Below, piece after piece: positions 16,751-25,882 of a stretch of 64,000 bases of DNA. The notes beneath the pieces are model-generated. The model saw nothing but the letters and a program-made list of their open reading frames with translations, was not told where the DNA came from and ran no database searches. The DNA is from JAKAAZ01 sp963817855. Lineage in GTDB: Bacteria > Acidobacteriota > Terriglobia > Terriglobales > Acidobacteriaceae. The position numbers and the translations under genes were made by a program. Location: the NCBI GenBank assembly GCA_963817855.1, contig CAWFQA010000002.1:434001-498000 (forward strand). The letters are read 5' to 3'. Each line of letters begins with the position of its first letter. Positions within the stretch are counted from its first letter, which is position 1.

Positions 16751-19579
16751 TTATTTCACTGCAACTGTAATCGTTACAGAAGCAGTTCCACTGGCGTAAT
16801 TGGCGCTGCCGCTATAGCTGGCGCTTAGGTGATGTTTACCATTCCCCAGGGACGATGCAGTCACCGTGGTAGACGCCGTTCCGCCAGCCGTGACGGGCAC
16901 TGTGGCTAGCAATTGATTGCCATCGTAAAAGGACACCGTGCCGAGTGAATTCGGCGGACCTGCGCTCGAGGATTGAATTGCAAGACTAAGAGTTACATTT
17001 CCGCCCGTGGCGTCCCAGGTGGAGGGCGTCAGCTGAAGAATGACTGGCGCTTTGGCCACAGTGAAGTGCTCGGTGCTGGAATTGGCAGCAGCATAGTTGG
17101 TTTGCGCAGCATATCCCATCACCACTGTGTGGTTTCCGGCCGGCGGCCTCGGGACGATGAAGTTTGCCACTCCATTGGAGAGAGGCAAAGTCACAGTGGC
17201 GCCACCGTCGTATTGGTAGGTGACCACCCCTTGCGGAGCACCTGCCGCGGAGCTGGTGTAGATTCCGCAGTGATAATCCGCGCCGTACGGGAAGTTTGCG
17301 TTCCAGCAGGACGTACTCAAGTGAACGGGCACCGGCTTCACCGTAAGGACCACGGGAGCAGATACTCCAGCAGCATTGTGGGAATCACCCGAGTAGGACG
17401 CAGTCAGCGAGTGACTGCCGGCGTTCAACCCCTGGATATATGGATAGGCAGCGCCGTTCCCTTGCAGGCCGGAGCTTTGCAGCAGCGTCGCTCCGTCATA
17501 CAGCTTGACCGTTCCTGTGGCTGTGTGGCCGCCGGTTGGCAAAACCCGAATCACGACATTCGTTCCCCCAGGATAGGTGACAGTGTGTTGGCTCAGTGTG
17601 ACTTGGATCGACGAATCATACGCCGCTACAACATAGTTGACCGATTGCGAGGCTTGATTGCCCGCTGCATCGACCGCCACGACGGTGAAGGTCTTGTTGC
17701 CGGGCGTAAAGGTATCGACAGAACTGGTAAGAGGACCTGTGCTTAGCGGAGCCGAATCTGCAGAGAATGTGGAAGCGCCGCAGTTCACAACCCCGGAACG
17801 ATCATCCGTGCAACTGTAGGTCGCCATGACAGACTCACCAACGATGTAGCTGCCACTCGATGGAGTCAGAGTCGGCCCGGAACTTACAGCAGGAGGCATC
17901 GTGTCCACATTGATCGGAACCGTGTAGTACGAAGTTGACCAGCTGCCGGTGCCATCCTTGACGAACTTGAGTTCCTGGGTTCCCGCGCAATCCTGGGCGA
18001 AATAGTACAGCAGATAATTGCCGTCGGCGTTCAAAGCGACGGGCTGCGCCGCCGGGGTAAACGCCGGTTCTGCGACGCCTGGAGGGATCGTGGCCGGACA
18101 AGGAACAGGGTTTGGTATTGGCGTCCCTACAGCACCGGGAGCACCTGGAGTAGGCACACTCCCAACCGCCGCGGTGCCATATGTAATGGTTTGAATCGGG
18201 GCCGCGGCGAAGTTGGAGACACCGGGCAGCTGGGCTTCAGTCAGCCCTGAGAGAATCGGCGGCTGACTGGAAAACGTGACGTTTGGCGTCTGCGTATTCA
18301 CCCAGTGTCCTGGCTGCAGATTTGCGACAGTCACTGTGGTCAACGGCTCCGGAACTCCCGTCACCGGAATAAAGGTCGAGTTGGGATGGGAGGTATAGCT
18401 GGTAGAGGTATAGATTCCCGGACCGCTGAAGTTGGCCAGCAGGTTCTGCGGGCAAGGCAAATTCGACAATCCAGACGCGGGATCGAAGGCGCACGGGCCA
18501 CCATTCCACGGCTCGCTGGCCATCAGGAAACCAATGCCTTCGTGGAACGTGGGGCCATTCGGCGTGGAGATATCCTGCAGGCTGAAGCTGGGGCCATCAA
18601 AAAGGTCTTCCAAGAGCTCATTCGGCGCCGAGGAGATGGGGCAGTTCGCGCCGCTTTCGGCCTGGTTGGTCCCAATGGTGCATTCCAGCGTAAACAGTTT
18701 GCAGGCTGGTTGCCCGTTGGGCAACAGTTCGCCGGTATGGATCAGGCAGTTTGAGGTCGAAAACGGGGTGTTCTGGCCATAGTCTGACTGGAATGTGCTT
18801 GGATCGACAGCCGTGTCTTCGACGCCTGGGACGGTGCCATTCTGAATCGCCAGGGTGTCGGCATCCTGCGATCCCGACAGATCGTAAGTGAACTGGACAT
18901 GCTGATCTGTCGCCGTATTGAAGGTAAAATTCTGCGTCAGCTGTTGCGGCGTTGGATCCGTTTGCGAGATGGGATTGCCAGTGATGCTACCGCCTCCGAC
19001 GACGCCATCTTGAGTGCAATTCGTGGTCAGGTAGAGCGAGGAGCTGGCGAGAAAGCCGCCGCCGTCGACCTCGCTGATGGTGATCTGATTCGAGCCCTGG
19101 ACGAGATTGGTGTGAATGTCGATGGGCGGAACGCCCCCATTCGCCAGCGTAACGCCACTTGAGCTGTCAAATGAATCGGGGTTTTGCCCTGTTAAGTGTC
19201 CGTTGCCTCCGGGTCCCTGGTAGACCGAGGTGAAGCAGTTATTCGACGTCCCCTTCGAGGTGGAATCCGACGTTCCTCCAGTGCAGACGTTGGTTGGACC
19301 AGTCACGGAAGGCGAGCTGGTGCTGACCTGAATATTGTTATCGGTCAGCACATTGCCGCCGTTGGCGGAAGAAAGCACCGCTGTCGGAGATGCGGGGCAG
19401 GTGAGATTCAGGGTCTTGCTGTTGAAGATATTCGGTGCGTCATAGGTCGTATTGCTGACAGAAGCACGCACGTTCACGGGACCGAAAAGCTGGAAGGAAG
19501 TCTGTGCGGACAGCGCCGGAACAATCAAGGCCATACATGTGAGGATGAGGCTGTAGAGGAGAAATGCAGATTTCTTCAT
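16751..19579 (-). CDS. Large secreted Ig-like repeat protein
   Basis: 942 aa with a clear signal peptide (MKKSAFLLYSLIL ... PALSA). Residues 27 to about 560 are a Ser/Thr/Gly/Asn-rich region with scattered cysteine pairs that I cannot assign. Then come a cadherin/HYR-like module (TMPPAVSSGPTLTPSSGSY ... VVAVDAAGNQA) and three Ig-like modules of the Big_3_5 type (GTVKLYDGATLL, GVVTYQYDGG, GTVSFYDGNQLLATVPV), each about 90 residues. There is no LPXTG, autotransporter barrel or catalytic motif. It is probably secreted or surface-attached by unknown means. The terminator-like hairpin at 16711 follows it. Adhesion is a guess from architecture alone. Confidence 0.8.
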   Translation of the reverse strand: MKKSAFLLYSLILTCMALIVPALSAQTSFQLFGPVNVRASVSNTTYDAPNIFNSKTLNLTCPASPTAVLSSANGGNVLTDNNIQVSTSSPSVTGPTNVCTGGTSDSTSKGTSNNCFTSVYQGPGGNGHLTGQNPDSFDSSSGVTLANGGVPPIDIHTNLVQGSNQITISEVDGGGFLASSSLYLTTNCTQDGVVGGGSITGNPISQTDPTPQQLTQNFTFNTATDQHVQFTYDLSGSQDADTLAIQNGTVPGVEDTAVDPSTFQSDYGQNTPFSTSNCLIHTGELLPNGQPACKLFTLECTIGTNQAESGANCPISSAPNELLEDLFDGPSFSLQDISTPNGPTFHEGIGFLMASEPWNGGPCAFDPASGLSNLPCPQNLLANFSGPGIYTSTSYTSHPNSTFIPVTGVPEPLTTVTVANLQPGHWVNTQTPNVTFSSQPPILSGLTEAQLPGVSNFAAAPIQTITYGTAAVGSVPTPGAPGAVGTPIPNPVPCPATIPPGVAEPAFTPAAQPVALNADGNYLLYYFAQDCAGTQELKFVKDGTGSWSTSYYTVPINVDTMPPAVSSGPTLTPSSGSYIVGESVMATYSCTDDRSGVVNCGASTFSADSAPLSTGPLTSSVDTFTPGNKTFTVVAVDAAGNQASQSVNYVVAAYDSSIQVTLSQHTVTYPGGTNVVIRVLPTGGHTATGTVKLYDGATLLQSSGLQGNGAAYPYIQGLNAGSHSLTASYSGDSHNAAGVSAPVVLTVKPVPVHLSTSCWNANFPYGADYHCGIYTSSAAGAPQGVVTYQYDGGATVTLPLSNGVANFIVPRPPAGNHTVVMGYAAQTNYAAANSSTEHFTVAKAPVILQLTPSTWDATGGNVTLSLAIQSSSAGPPNSLGTVSFYDGNQLLATVPVTAGGTASTTVTASSLGNGKHHLSASYSGSANYASGTASVTITVAVK

Positions 19580-19945
19580 ATGGGTGCTGCTCCTTGTGCG
19601 ATCCGGTGGATCATGGACGCTATTCGCCGCTGTGACGAATCTCGAGTGTGCAATGCATTTTTGGGGAACTTGTGAGCGACCACTGGGACCAAGGGGGACC
19701 TGGCCATAACTGAATGAGCGCCAGTGAGGGCGAGCTAATCGTAACGTCGCGGCCTAAGGCGTGTCAACAAAGATCGCGGTCCAGCGTAATAAGGGTTACG
19801 CGTGTTGGTGCGCCGGAACACGGCCATCGGTAACCGAGAATCTCTAATGGAACCGGTGAGCGTAGCGTCGCAAGCCGCCCTGAAATAGCGGCGATCAACG
19901 GTCTGGGCAAAGGGATGAAGGCGCCCAGCCAGGACGAGGTGAAGT
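19580..19945. other. 366-nt stretch without a gene
   Basis: It holds the 5' side of the Ig-protein gene on the minus strand, including that gene's promoter, and sequence leading into the ferredoxin relic. Short open frames on both strands lack an RBS and protein-like sequence. I see nothing else in it. Confidence 0.4.
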
Positions 19946-20172
19946 ATGGCAGTCCAACCACGCGGGAAAATTACCATGGATATCGAGGAATGTGAGGGAT
20001 GCCGGCTGTGTTGCCTCCTATCCGTCGCAATCTTTGGGGCTGGCGCCGGAAATAAACAGCGATGGAGTCCACCCGGCGTGCGGCAATGGACACATTTGCA
20101 CCGGGTGCGGCATCTGCTTTTACTGCTGCCCGTAGCCGGGCGCAATCATCGTCTACGCCATGAAGGTGAAGG
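19946..20172 (+). pseudogene. Decayed dicluster [4Fe-4S] ferredoxin (KorD-like)
   Basis: The first frame gives GKITMDIEECEGCRLCC, the usual opening of 2-oxoacid:ferredoxin oxidoreductase delta subunits. After a one-base loss near 20010 the protein continues in another frame as SLGLAPEINSDGVHPACGN, then CTGCGIC-FY-CCP. The fourth Cys of the first cluster is now Tyr (TAT at 20019-20021). A TAG at 20133-20135 interrupts the reading just after CCP, where GAIIVYAMKVK resumes. One frameshift, one lost ligand and one stop together show a dead gene rather than a single read error. The partner subunits are absent: the next gene is an unrelated minus-strand gene. Confidence 0.75.
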
Positions 20173-20236
20173 CCACGCAAGCGCGCTCGATCAGCCTCCT
20201 GGATTCGCATGGAAGTGGCGATACGCGCCGCAGCCC

Positions 20237-20968
20237 TTACTTCACGCTCGAAGAGACTTCAGCGTCCTTTGACTGCAACTTGAATTGTGAGAAGTCTCCG
20301 GTTTCATCGAAGGAACCGAGTCCAACCTGACCACAGGTGAAGGTGTGGTCAATCACGGAAAACCTTGGCTGTTTCTCATTGTCCATGAACACCTGGATCG
20401 ATCCGGTTTGAACATTGCGGACGATGCGCACATGATGCCACGCTTTATCCGGCAGTGCGGGCTTAGCCTCTAAGCCAGCTATCCGATATCGCGGCTTGCC
20501 GTTCACAATAAAGATGCCGTTGTGGACGGAAATCTGGGTGCCTGGATTCTCAGACAGATGGACGTAATAGAAGTGAAGAGTGTCGACGTAGTTGAATACG
20601 ACAATCATGGAGCCGCCGGCGCGGCGCACGTCGACATTGAGAGTGAAGCTGCCCACCTTGACGCCCTTGAGCCGGGCAAACTGCATCGGACGGCGCGGCA
20701 CCAGCGGCTCGCGATTTCGCTTCATATGGAGGTAGTGGCTATTGTCCTGATCCAGAATCTCCCAATCTTCAGAGAACGGCATGTTCCAGGCCTTCAGACT
20801 GCCGGAAGCAAAGCCATGGTGGATCGATATCTTCACAGGATGCGGATCGCCGCACTGCGAGAGCGCCGATTTGCCCGAAGCGCAGACGAACAATATAAAG
20901 ACTGCGATCAGAAACGTGATCCTAATCCGCATGGGATTTCGGTTGATCATTGGAGTGCCTTGATTCAT
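20237..20968 (-). CDS. Secreted concanavalin/LamG-fold protein (possible sugar-acting or sugar-binding domain)
   Basis: 243 aa. A signal peptide (IRITFLIAVFILFVCASG) is followed by one beta-sandwich domain: WEILDQDNSHYLHM, FTLNVDVRRAGGSMIVVFNY, DTLHFYYVHLS, WHHVRIVRNVQTGSIQVFMDN and CGQVGLGSF are the strands typical of LamG and DUF1080/3-keto-disaccharide-hydrolase-like folds. I do not see the full DUF1080 signature, so hydrolase activity is only possible. ATG 20968 has GAGGGGG just upstream. It lies near an exported sugar-oxidation cluster. The stop overlaps the outer edge of the ferredoxin relic region. Confidence 0.72.
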   Translation of the reverse strand: MNQGTPMINRNPMRIRITFLIAVFILFVCASGKSALSQCGDPHPVKISIHHGFASGSLKAWNMPFSEDWEILDQDNSHYLHMKRNREPLVPRRPMQFARLKGVKVGSFTLNVDVRRAGGSMIVVFNYVDTLHFYYVHLSENPGTQISVHNGIFIVNGKPRYRIAGLEAKPALPDKAWHHVRIVRNVQTGSIQVFMDNEKQPRFSVIDHTFTCGQVGLGSFDETGDFSQFKLQSKDAEVSSSVK

Positions 20969-21226
20969 TCATCCCCCTCAATTCGATCCCGCACCGGGAT
21001 ATCTTCCGCAGCGTTGATCCTTTGCGGCGCGTCCAGAGTTCGCCTGAATTTCGGCGGCAGAAAATCTGGCCACACCGTTCTTCCCATCCTAATATCAATC
21101 CGCCCCAACACGAGACTCTTTGACGCTGCTGCGACGTGCATGCGGGCCAAGGCCGCACCGACTCATAGTGGGAGCTGCGAGCTGATATCTTAAAGTATCG
21201 AAATCAGTCGGCGGAGGCCAAAGGCA

Positions 21227-22426
21227 TTGAGCGATTCCAGTCAGGCGGTGAAATCGCTGCCGCAACGCAACGTCGCGGTCGATGCCTACCGTGGTCTGGT
21301 CATGCTGCTAATGATGGCCGAGGTCCTCCACTTTGCAAAGATCGGATCGGCCTTCCCAAACAGTTGGTTCTGGCAGGTTCTGGCATTCAACCAGACGCAT
21401 GTCGAATGGGTTGGGATGAGTCTCCACGACACCATCCAACCTTCGTTCACGTTTCTGGTCGGAGTGGCCCTGCCGTATTCGCTGCGCAGCCGTCGGCGCA
21501 AGGGCGAAAGCTTTCAGCGCATGCTGGGCCACACCATTTGGCGCAGTTTCCTTTTGATTGCCCTCGGAATTTTTCTGCGATCGACTCACAGCCCCTCCAC
21601 CTATTTCACGTTTGAAGACACGTTGACCCAGATCGGGCTGGGATATACGTTCGCCTTTCTGCTGACGTTTGTCCGTCCGCGCTGGCAGTGGACCGCGCTG
21701 GGAGTAATTCTTTTCGGGTATTGGCTGGCGTGGGCACTCTATCCGGCTCCGGGTCCAGGTTTTCCGTATGTGTCCGTGGGTGTTCCTGCTGACTGGTATC
21801 CGCACCTCTTCCACGGCTTCCTGGCGCACTGGAACAAAAACAGCAATCTAGGCCAGGCCTTCGACGTATGGTTTCTGAATTTATTTCCGCGCACCAGCCC
21901 CTTCGTCTTCAACAACGGCGGATACCTGACGCTGAGTTTTATTCCCACCCTGGGTACGATGTTGCTGGGGCTGGCCGGTGGACGCTGGCTGATTGAAAGC
22001 GCTCCGGAGATTCCTTTCCGCAAATTCCTGATCGCCGCAGCCGCCTTGATCGGCGGTGGACTGCTGCTTCACGTGACGGGAATTTGCCCGATCGTGAAGC
22101 GCATCTGGACTCCGGCGTGGACACTCTTCAGTGGCGGAGTTTGCTTTCTTTTTCTGACTGCGTTCTCATGGGTTCTCGATCGGAACAAGCAGGTCCGACT
22201 TGCATTCCCGCTGGTGGTTGTCGGTATGAATTCAATTGCCGCCTATCTGATTGCTTACCTGTTTGAAGACTTTGTGGAAAGCAGCTTCCGCATCCATTTG
22301 GGAGACCAGGTACTAAATATGTTCGGACCCGCGCTAGAGCCACTGTTTCTAGGATCGCTGACGCTGGCCGTGTATTGGCTGATTCTCTACTGGATGTATC
22401 GGAACAAAATCTTCATCCGCGTCTAG
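21227..22426 (+). CDS. Polytopic membrane acyltransferase, HGSNAT/DUF5009 family
   Basis: 399 aa with about ten hydrophobic helices. The opening RNVAVDAYRGLVMLLMM, followed by SLHDTIQPSFTFLVGVALPYS, is typical of the heparan-alpha-glucosaminide N-acetyltransferase (NagX/DUF5009) family. Known members move acetyl groups across a membrane onto amino sugars, though bacterial substrates are mostly undefined. The start is TTG at 21227 with GGAGG nine bases upstream; no ATG fits. It is transcribed alone and divergent from the secreted beta-sandwich gene, with the GMC-oxidoreductase cluster downstream. Acetylation of a surface or periplasmic sugar is inferred. Confidence 0.82.
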   Translation: MSDSSQAVKSLPQRNVAVDAYRGLVMLLMMAEVLHFAKIGSAFPNSWFWQVLAFNQTHVEWVGMSLHDTIQPSFTFLVGVALPYSLRSRRRKGESFQRMLGHTIWRSFLLIALGIFLRSTHSPSTYFTFEDTLTQIGLGYTFAFLLTFVRPRWQWTALGVILFGYWLAWALYPAPGPGFPYVSVGVPADWYPHLFHGFLAHWNKNSNLGQAFDVWFLNLFPRTSPFVFNNGGYLTLSFIPTLGTMLLGLAGGRWLIESAPEIPFRKFLIAAAALIGGGLLLHVTGICPIVKRIWTPAWTLFSGGVCFLFLTAFSWVLDRNKQVRLAFPLVVVGMNSIAAYLIAYLFEDFVESSFRIHLGDQVLNMFGPALEPLFLGSLTLAVYWLILYWMYRNKIFIRV

Positions 22427-22479
22427 CCATCCGCGAGAAGCATATTCCAAAAGACCGGGACCGGGATCGAATCGTTTCA

Positions 22480-22509
22480 TTGACTCCCGTATTGCAGTCA
22501 CGCTAGTCT
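22480..22509 (+). promoter_or_regulatory. Candidate promoter giving a leaderless mRNA
   Basis: TTGACT at 22480-22485 and TAGTCT at 22504-22509 are 18 nt apart. The -10 ends seven bases before ATG 22517, and no Shine-Dalgarno is visible before that ATG. This fits a transcript beginning at or next to the start codon. Confidence 0.3.
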
Positions 22510-22516
22510 GAGTGCG

Positions 22517-23212
22517 ATGCGCAGACGAGACTTTGTCAAAGCAATTGTGGCTGTTCCGGTCACAGCGGTGCCGATGTTCGGGCAAAACGCAACTACCTCT
22601 ACCTCCGAGAAAACCTCCGAACCGCAGTCCACTTCGTCAGCAGCCGCTTCGCCCACGCCTGAAACTGCGCCTAAACAGCTCCAAGAACCGCAGAGTTTCG
22701 GCTTCCAGAGTCCGGCGATTCCATCCACCATTCCGGATGAAATTGCGACGACCGAACAGCACTATTTTCACGCCGAGCATATGGCGACGCTGCGCAAGCT
22801 TGGCGACATCTTGTTGCCTCCGATGAATGGCTATCCAGGATCGACGCAGGCGTCCGCGCCAGAGTTCATCGATTTTCTGATCAGCGTCTCGCCGGGTGAG
22901 CGACAAAAGATGTACCGCTCCGGTCTGGAGCGGTTGAACGCCGAGGCGCTTAAACAATTCGGCGTCCCGTTTGCACAGGTCAACGCGCAACAGGCAGATG
23001 CGCTGCTGCGACCATGGCTGCGAACCTGGATGGAAGATCATCCGCCGGCAGAACCGTTTGCGCGTTTCATTAATGTGGCGCATGAAGATATCCGAACTGC
23101 GACCATGAACTCGCAGTTGTGGAGTATCGCAGCGACATCGGCCGGCGAGCGCGCACCTGGCATTGGCTGGTACTGGTCGCCGGTCGATCCTGACATCCAA
23201 ATGTATGTGTAA
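22517..23212 (+). CDS. Gluconate 2-dehydrogenase subunit 3 family protein (GMC dehydrogenase small subunit)
   Basis: 231 aa. MRRRDFVKAIV is a twin-arginine signal, followed by a Ser/Thr/Pro-rich linker to about residue 65. The conserved domain follows: FHAEHMATLRKLGDILLPP, APEFIDFLISVSPGERQKMYRSGL. Its C-terminal part runs FARFINVAHEDIRTATM, then GWYWSPVDPD. In gluconate and glucoside-3-dehydrogenases this subunit helps export and mature the FAD subunit and pass electrons to cytochrome c. The FAD subunit gene follows after 21 nt and two cytochrome genes follow that, so the four make one operon. No other role is likely. Confidence 0.88.
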   Translation: MRRRDFVKAIVAVPVTAVPMFGQNATTSTSEKTSEPQSTSSAAASPTPETAPKQLQEPQSFGFQSPAIPSTIPDEIATTEQHYFHAEHMATLRKLGDILLPPMNGYPGSTQASAPEFIDFLISVSPGERQKMYRSGLERLNAEALKQFGVPFAQVNAQQADALLRPWLRTWMEDHPPAEPFARFINVAHEDIRTATMNSQLWSIAATSAGERAPGIGWYWSPVDPDIQMYV

Positions 23213-23233
23213 ACCATAGGAGCCGTGTTCCGC

Positions 23234-24808
23234 ATGCCGGAGGAAAATGTTGATGTTCTGATTGTTGGCTCAGGTCACTCCGGCGGGATGGTTGCCAAGA
23301 TACTGACGGAAAAAGGCATCTCCTGCGTGATGCTGAATGCTGGGCCGATTGTCGATTTTGAAAAAGATCGCGAACTGAAACCCGCGCACGAACTGCCGTA
23401 TCGCGGCTTTAATATGCCGGGGCGACTGCCCCACGTTTTTCAGGCGAACGAGTTTAACGCCAACACCTGGGTAGATGAAAAAGAAGTACCCTACACCTTC
23501 AATCAAGACCAGCCATACAACTGGGTGCGCGTGCGGCTGTTCGGCGGGCGTTCGCTGTTCTGGGCGCGTCAATCGTTTCGCCTCAGCAATTACGAATTCA
23601 AATCCAAAGATCACGACGGATTCGGAACCAACTGGCCGATCGATCTGTCCGACCTGGCTCCGTACTATTCTCGCGTAGAGGGGATTTTCCGGGTCAGCGG
23701 ACATCCGGATGGACTGCCGCAATATCCGGACGGCAATTTTGTTGTCGATAACTCGCCGTGGTCGGGGTCGATGAAGCGCTTGATTGCAGCCGGCAAAAAG
23801 ATGAATGTCCCGGTGTGCAAGGCACGCAGCGCCATGGGCCGCGACGGACTCGCCAGTTCGATCAACCTTCTGTTGCCGGATGCGTTTGCGACCGGCAAGC
23901 TGACTGCCGTGCCCAATGTGGTTGTGCGCGAAATCACCGTCGATAAAAATACCGGCCTCGCCAACGGCGCCTATTTCGTCGACCGCCATTCGCGGCGCGA
24001 AATGTCAGTGAAGGCGAAGGTTGTCGTTCTGGCCGCCGGATGCCTGGAGAGCACGCGCCTGCTGCTGAATTCGAAGTTGGCAAATTCCAGCGGAGTCCTC
24101 GGACATTATCTGATCGATAACATTTACGGTCCAGGAGTGGTCTGCTCTGTGCCCGAAGCCCGCGATGGCAAAGCGACACCCCATCTGATGGGAGGCGACG
24201 CGTTGGTTCCACGCTTTCGCAACATCAACACCAAAGCGCCGAACTTCATTGGTGGATATGCGCTAAATGTATGGAGCAGCGACCGCGCGATGAACGCACG
24301 AAACTTTGCGGATTATGGCGTCGAACTGCAAAAGAAGCTGGACAGCTATTACGGCAGCGGCGTTCATATGAGCATGATGGGCCAGGTTCTCTCGCATTAT
24401 GAAAATCATGTCAGCATCGATAAGAATGTCGTGGATGCATGGGACATCCCGGCGCTGCACGTGGATACAAAGTACGGCGATAACGAATTCAACATGTCGC
24501 GCGATGCCGTGGATACAGGGGCGGCCATGGCGGAAGCGGCAGGTTTTGAAGTGCTCTCGAAGAATTATGTGCCCAATCCTCCGGGCTACAGTATCCACGA
24601 GTTGGGCACGTGCCGTATGGGCGACGATCCGAAGACCAGCGTGCTGAACAAGTGGAACCAGAGCCACGACATCAAGAACCTGTTCGTCGTGGATGGCAGC
24701 AGCTTTGTCAGCACTGGATGGCAAAATCCGACGATGACAATCCTGGCGCTTTCCATGCGCGCAGCCGAGTATATGGCAGACCAGATGCGACAAAGGAACA
24801 TTGGATGA
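23234..24808 (+). CDS. GMC-family FAD-dependent sugar dehydrogenase, catalytic subunit
   Basis: 524 aa. The N-terminal Rossmann motif VGSGHSGGMVAK binds FAD, and VLAAGCLESTRLLL and the GMC C-terminal domain follow. The catalytic His is in HELGTCRMG and the partner Asn in STGWQNPTMTILAL. It has no signal of its own and is expected to be carried out with the Tat-bearing subunit 3, as in gluconate and glucoside-3-dehydrogenases. I prefer ATG 23234 (AGGAG 11 nt upstream) over GTG 23225, which is too close to the RBS. The stop TGA overlaps the start of the cytochrome gene (ATGA), so the two are translationally coupled. Substrate is unknown; C3 oxidation of a glycoside is the best guess from context. 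Confidence 0.9.
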   Translation: MPEENVDVLIVGSGHSGGMVAKILTEKGISCVMLNAGPIVDFEKDRELKPAHELPYRGFNMPGRLPHVFQANEFNANTWVDEKEVPYTFNQDQPYNWVRVRLFGGRSLFWARQSFRLSNYEFKSKDHDGFGTNWPIDLSDLAPYYSRVEGIFRVSGHPDGLPQYPDGNFVVDNSPWSGSMKRLIAAGKKMNVPVCKARSAMGRDGLASSINLLLPDAFATGKLTAVPNVVVREITVDKNTGLANGAYFVDRHSRREMSVKAKVVVLAAGCLESTRLLLNSKLANSSGVLGHYLIDNIYGPGVVCSVPEARDGKATPHLMGGDALVPRFRNINTKAPNFIGGYALNVWSSDRAMNARNFADYGVELQKKLDSYYGSGVHMSMMGQVLSHYENHVSIDKNVVDAWDIPALHVDTKYGDNEFNMSRDAVDTGAAMAEAAGFEVLSKNYVPNPPGYSIHELGTCRMGDDPKTSVLNKWNQSHDIKNLFVVDGSSFVSTGWQNPTMTILALSMRAAEYMADQMRQRNIG

Positions 24809-25434
24809 TGAAATCCTGGAGGCTACTTTCGTTGCTGGTGTTGTTCGCCTTGTGGGTTCCCTTACACTTCAGCACTCCCAGCGTCGCGGCATTCGCGCAG
24901 AATTCGACAGGCAACGACGACAAATTCGGCAGCGCAAAACAATGGTGCCAGCTCCAGCGCCACGACGACTGCCAAGGGGCCGCACCGGCATCGCAGACCG
25001 AACCACTGCGCGGGCCGGCCCAGCCAGTTCCCTTCAGCCATAAAGAGCACGCGGGCACGCTGAAGATGCCGTGCCAGTACTGTCACACGCCATCGCGTTC
25101 TGGCGAAACTTTGTTGATCCCTCGTGCTCAGTTCTGCATGCAATGCCATCAAACCGTTGCCACGGATAACCCTGGCGTGCAGAAACTGGCACAATACGCC
25201 AAAATGAATCGCACCATCCCTTGGGTGCGGATTTATGAATTGCCTTCCTTCGTGGGCTTCAGCCATAAAGTTCATTTGCAGCATGGCGCTACTTGCGAGG
25301 AATGCCATGGCCAAGTTACCCAGCGAACTCGGCTTTACAAAGAGTCCGACATCTCCATGGCAACCTGCGTCAACTGCCACCGCGAAAAGCAGGCCAGCAC
25401 CGATTGCAGCACTTGTCATATGCTGGAGCAGTGA
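24805..25434 (+). CDS. Secreted pentaheme c-type cytochrome
   Basis: 209 aa with an N-terminal signal or anchor (LLSLLVLFALWVPLHF). There are five heme-binding sites: CQYCH, CMQCH, CEECH, CVNCH and CSTCH. Two FSHKxH motifs (PFSHKEH, GFSHKVH) supply axial histidines, as in class III/cytochrome c7-type proteins. ATG 24805 overlaps the GMC stop. Its likely job is to take electrons from the GMC dehydrogenase in the periplasm. The five-heme layout also resembles ActA of alternative complex III, but no other complex III gene is nearby. Confidence 0.9.
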   Translation: MMKSWRLLSLLVLFALWVPLHFSTPSVAAFAQNSTGNDDKFGSAKQWCQLQRHDDCQGAAPASQTEPLRGPAQPVPFSHKEHAGTLKMPCQYCHTPSRSGETLLIPRAQFCMQCHQTVATDNPGVQKLAQYAKMNRTIPWVRIYELPSFVGFSHKVHLQHGATCEECHGQVTQRTRLYKESDISMATCVNCHREKQASTDCSTCHMLEQ

Positions 25435-25508
25435 TCGATGTAGGAGCAAATCAAACCCGTCCTCGCGACCCGCGCAACAATTCAGAACCCAATCCACAAG
25501 GAGACGCT

Positions 25509-25832
25509 GTGAAATTGATGACTCGATTGCTTTCTTCGGCTGCAATAGTTTGCCTGCTGTCTGCCGCAGCCCATGCACAAAACAACGGAGCGACTCTGTT
25601 CCAGTCCAACTGCCAGATGTGCCACGGGGCGGATGGAAAGGGTTCGACGCCCACCGGGCAGGCAATGAAGGTGGCGAATCTTCACAGTCCAGAAATCGTG
25701 AAGATGACTGATGCAGAGCTGGCCGACGTAATCAGCAAAGGCAAGAAAGCCATGCCTCCCTTCGGGTCCCGGCTGACCCCGCCCCAGATTGAAAGCCTGG
25801 TTTCATACATTCGTACACTGCAAAAGCAATAG
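25509..25832 (+). CDS. Monoheme class I cytochrome c
   Basis: 107 aa. The start is GTG 25509 with AAGGAG six bases upstream, giving VKLMTRLLSSAAIVCLLSAAAHAQ as signal peptide. The heme site is CQMCH near residue 35 and the distal Met is in KKAMPPF. SYIRTLQKQ closes the fold as in cytochrome c6/cbb3-type small cytochromes. It follows the pentaheme gene by 74 nt. It would carry electrons on to an oxidase or another acceptor. Confidence 0.9.
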   Translation: MKLMTRLLSSAAIVCLLSAAAHAQNNGATLFQSNCQMCHGADGKGSTPTGQAMKVANLHSPEIVKMTDAELADVISKGKKAMPPFGSRLTPPQIESLVSYIRTLQKQ

Positions 25833-25882
25833 CGACCGGCGGAACTGGTCCGCGACTTCACCTACTGCAAAAGAAAAGGCGG

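Noticed and set aside
19735..20145. Minus-strand open frame over the ferredoxin relic
   Set aside because: Antisense to a recognisable decayed ferredoxin, with Arg/Pro-rich nonsense composition.
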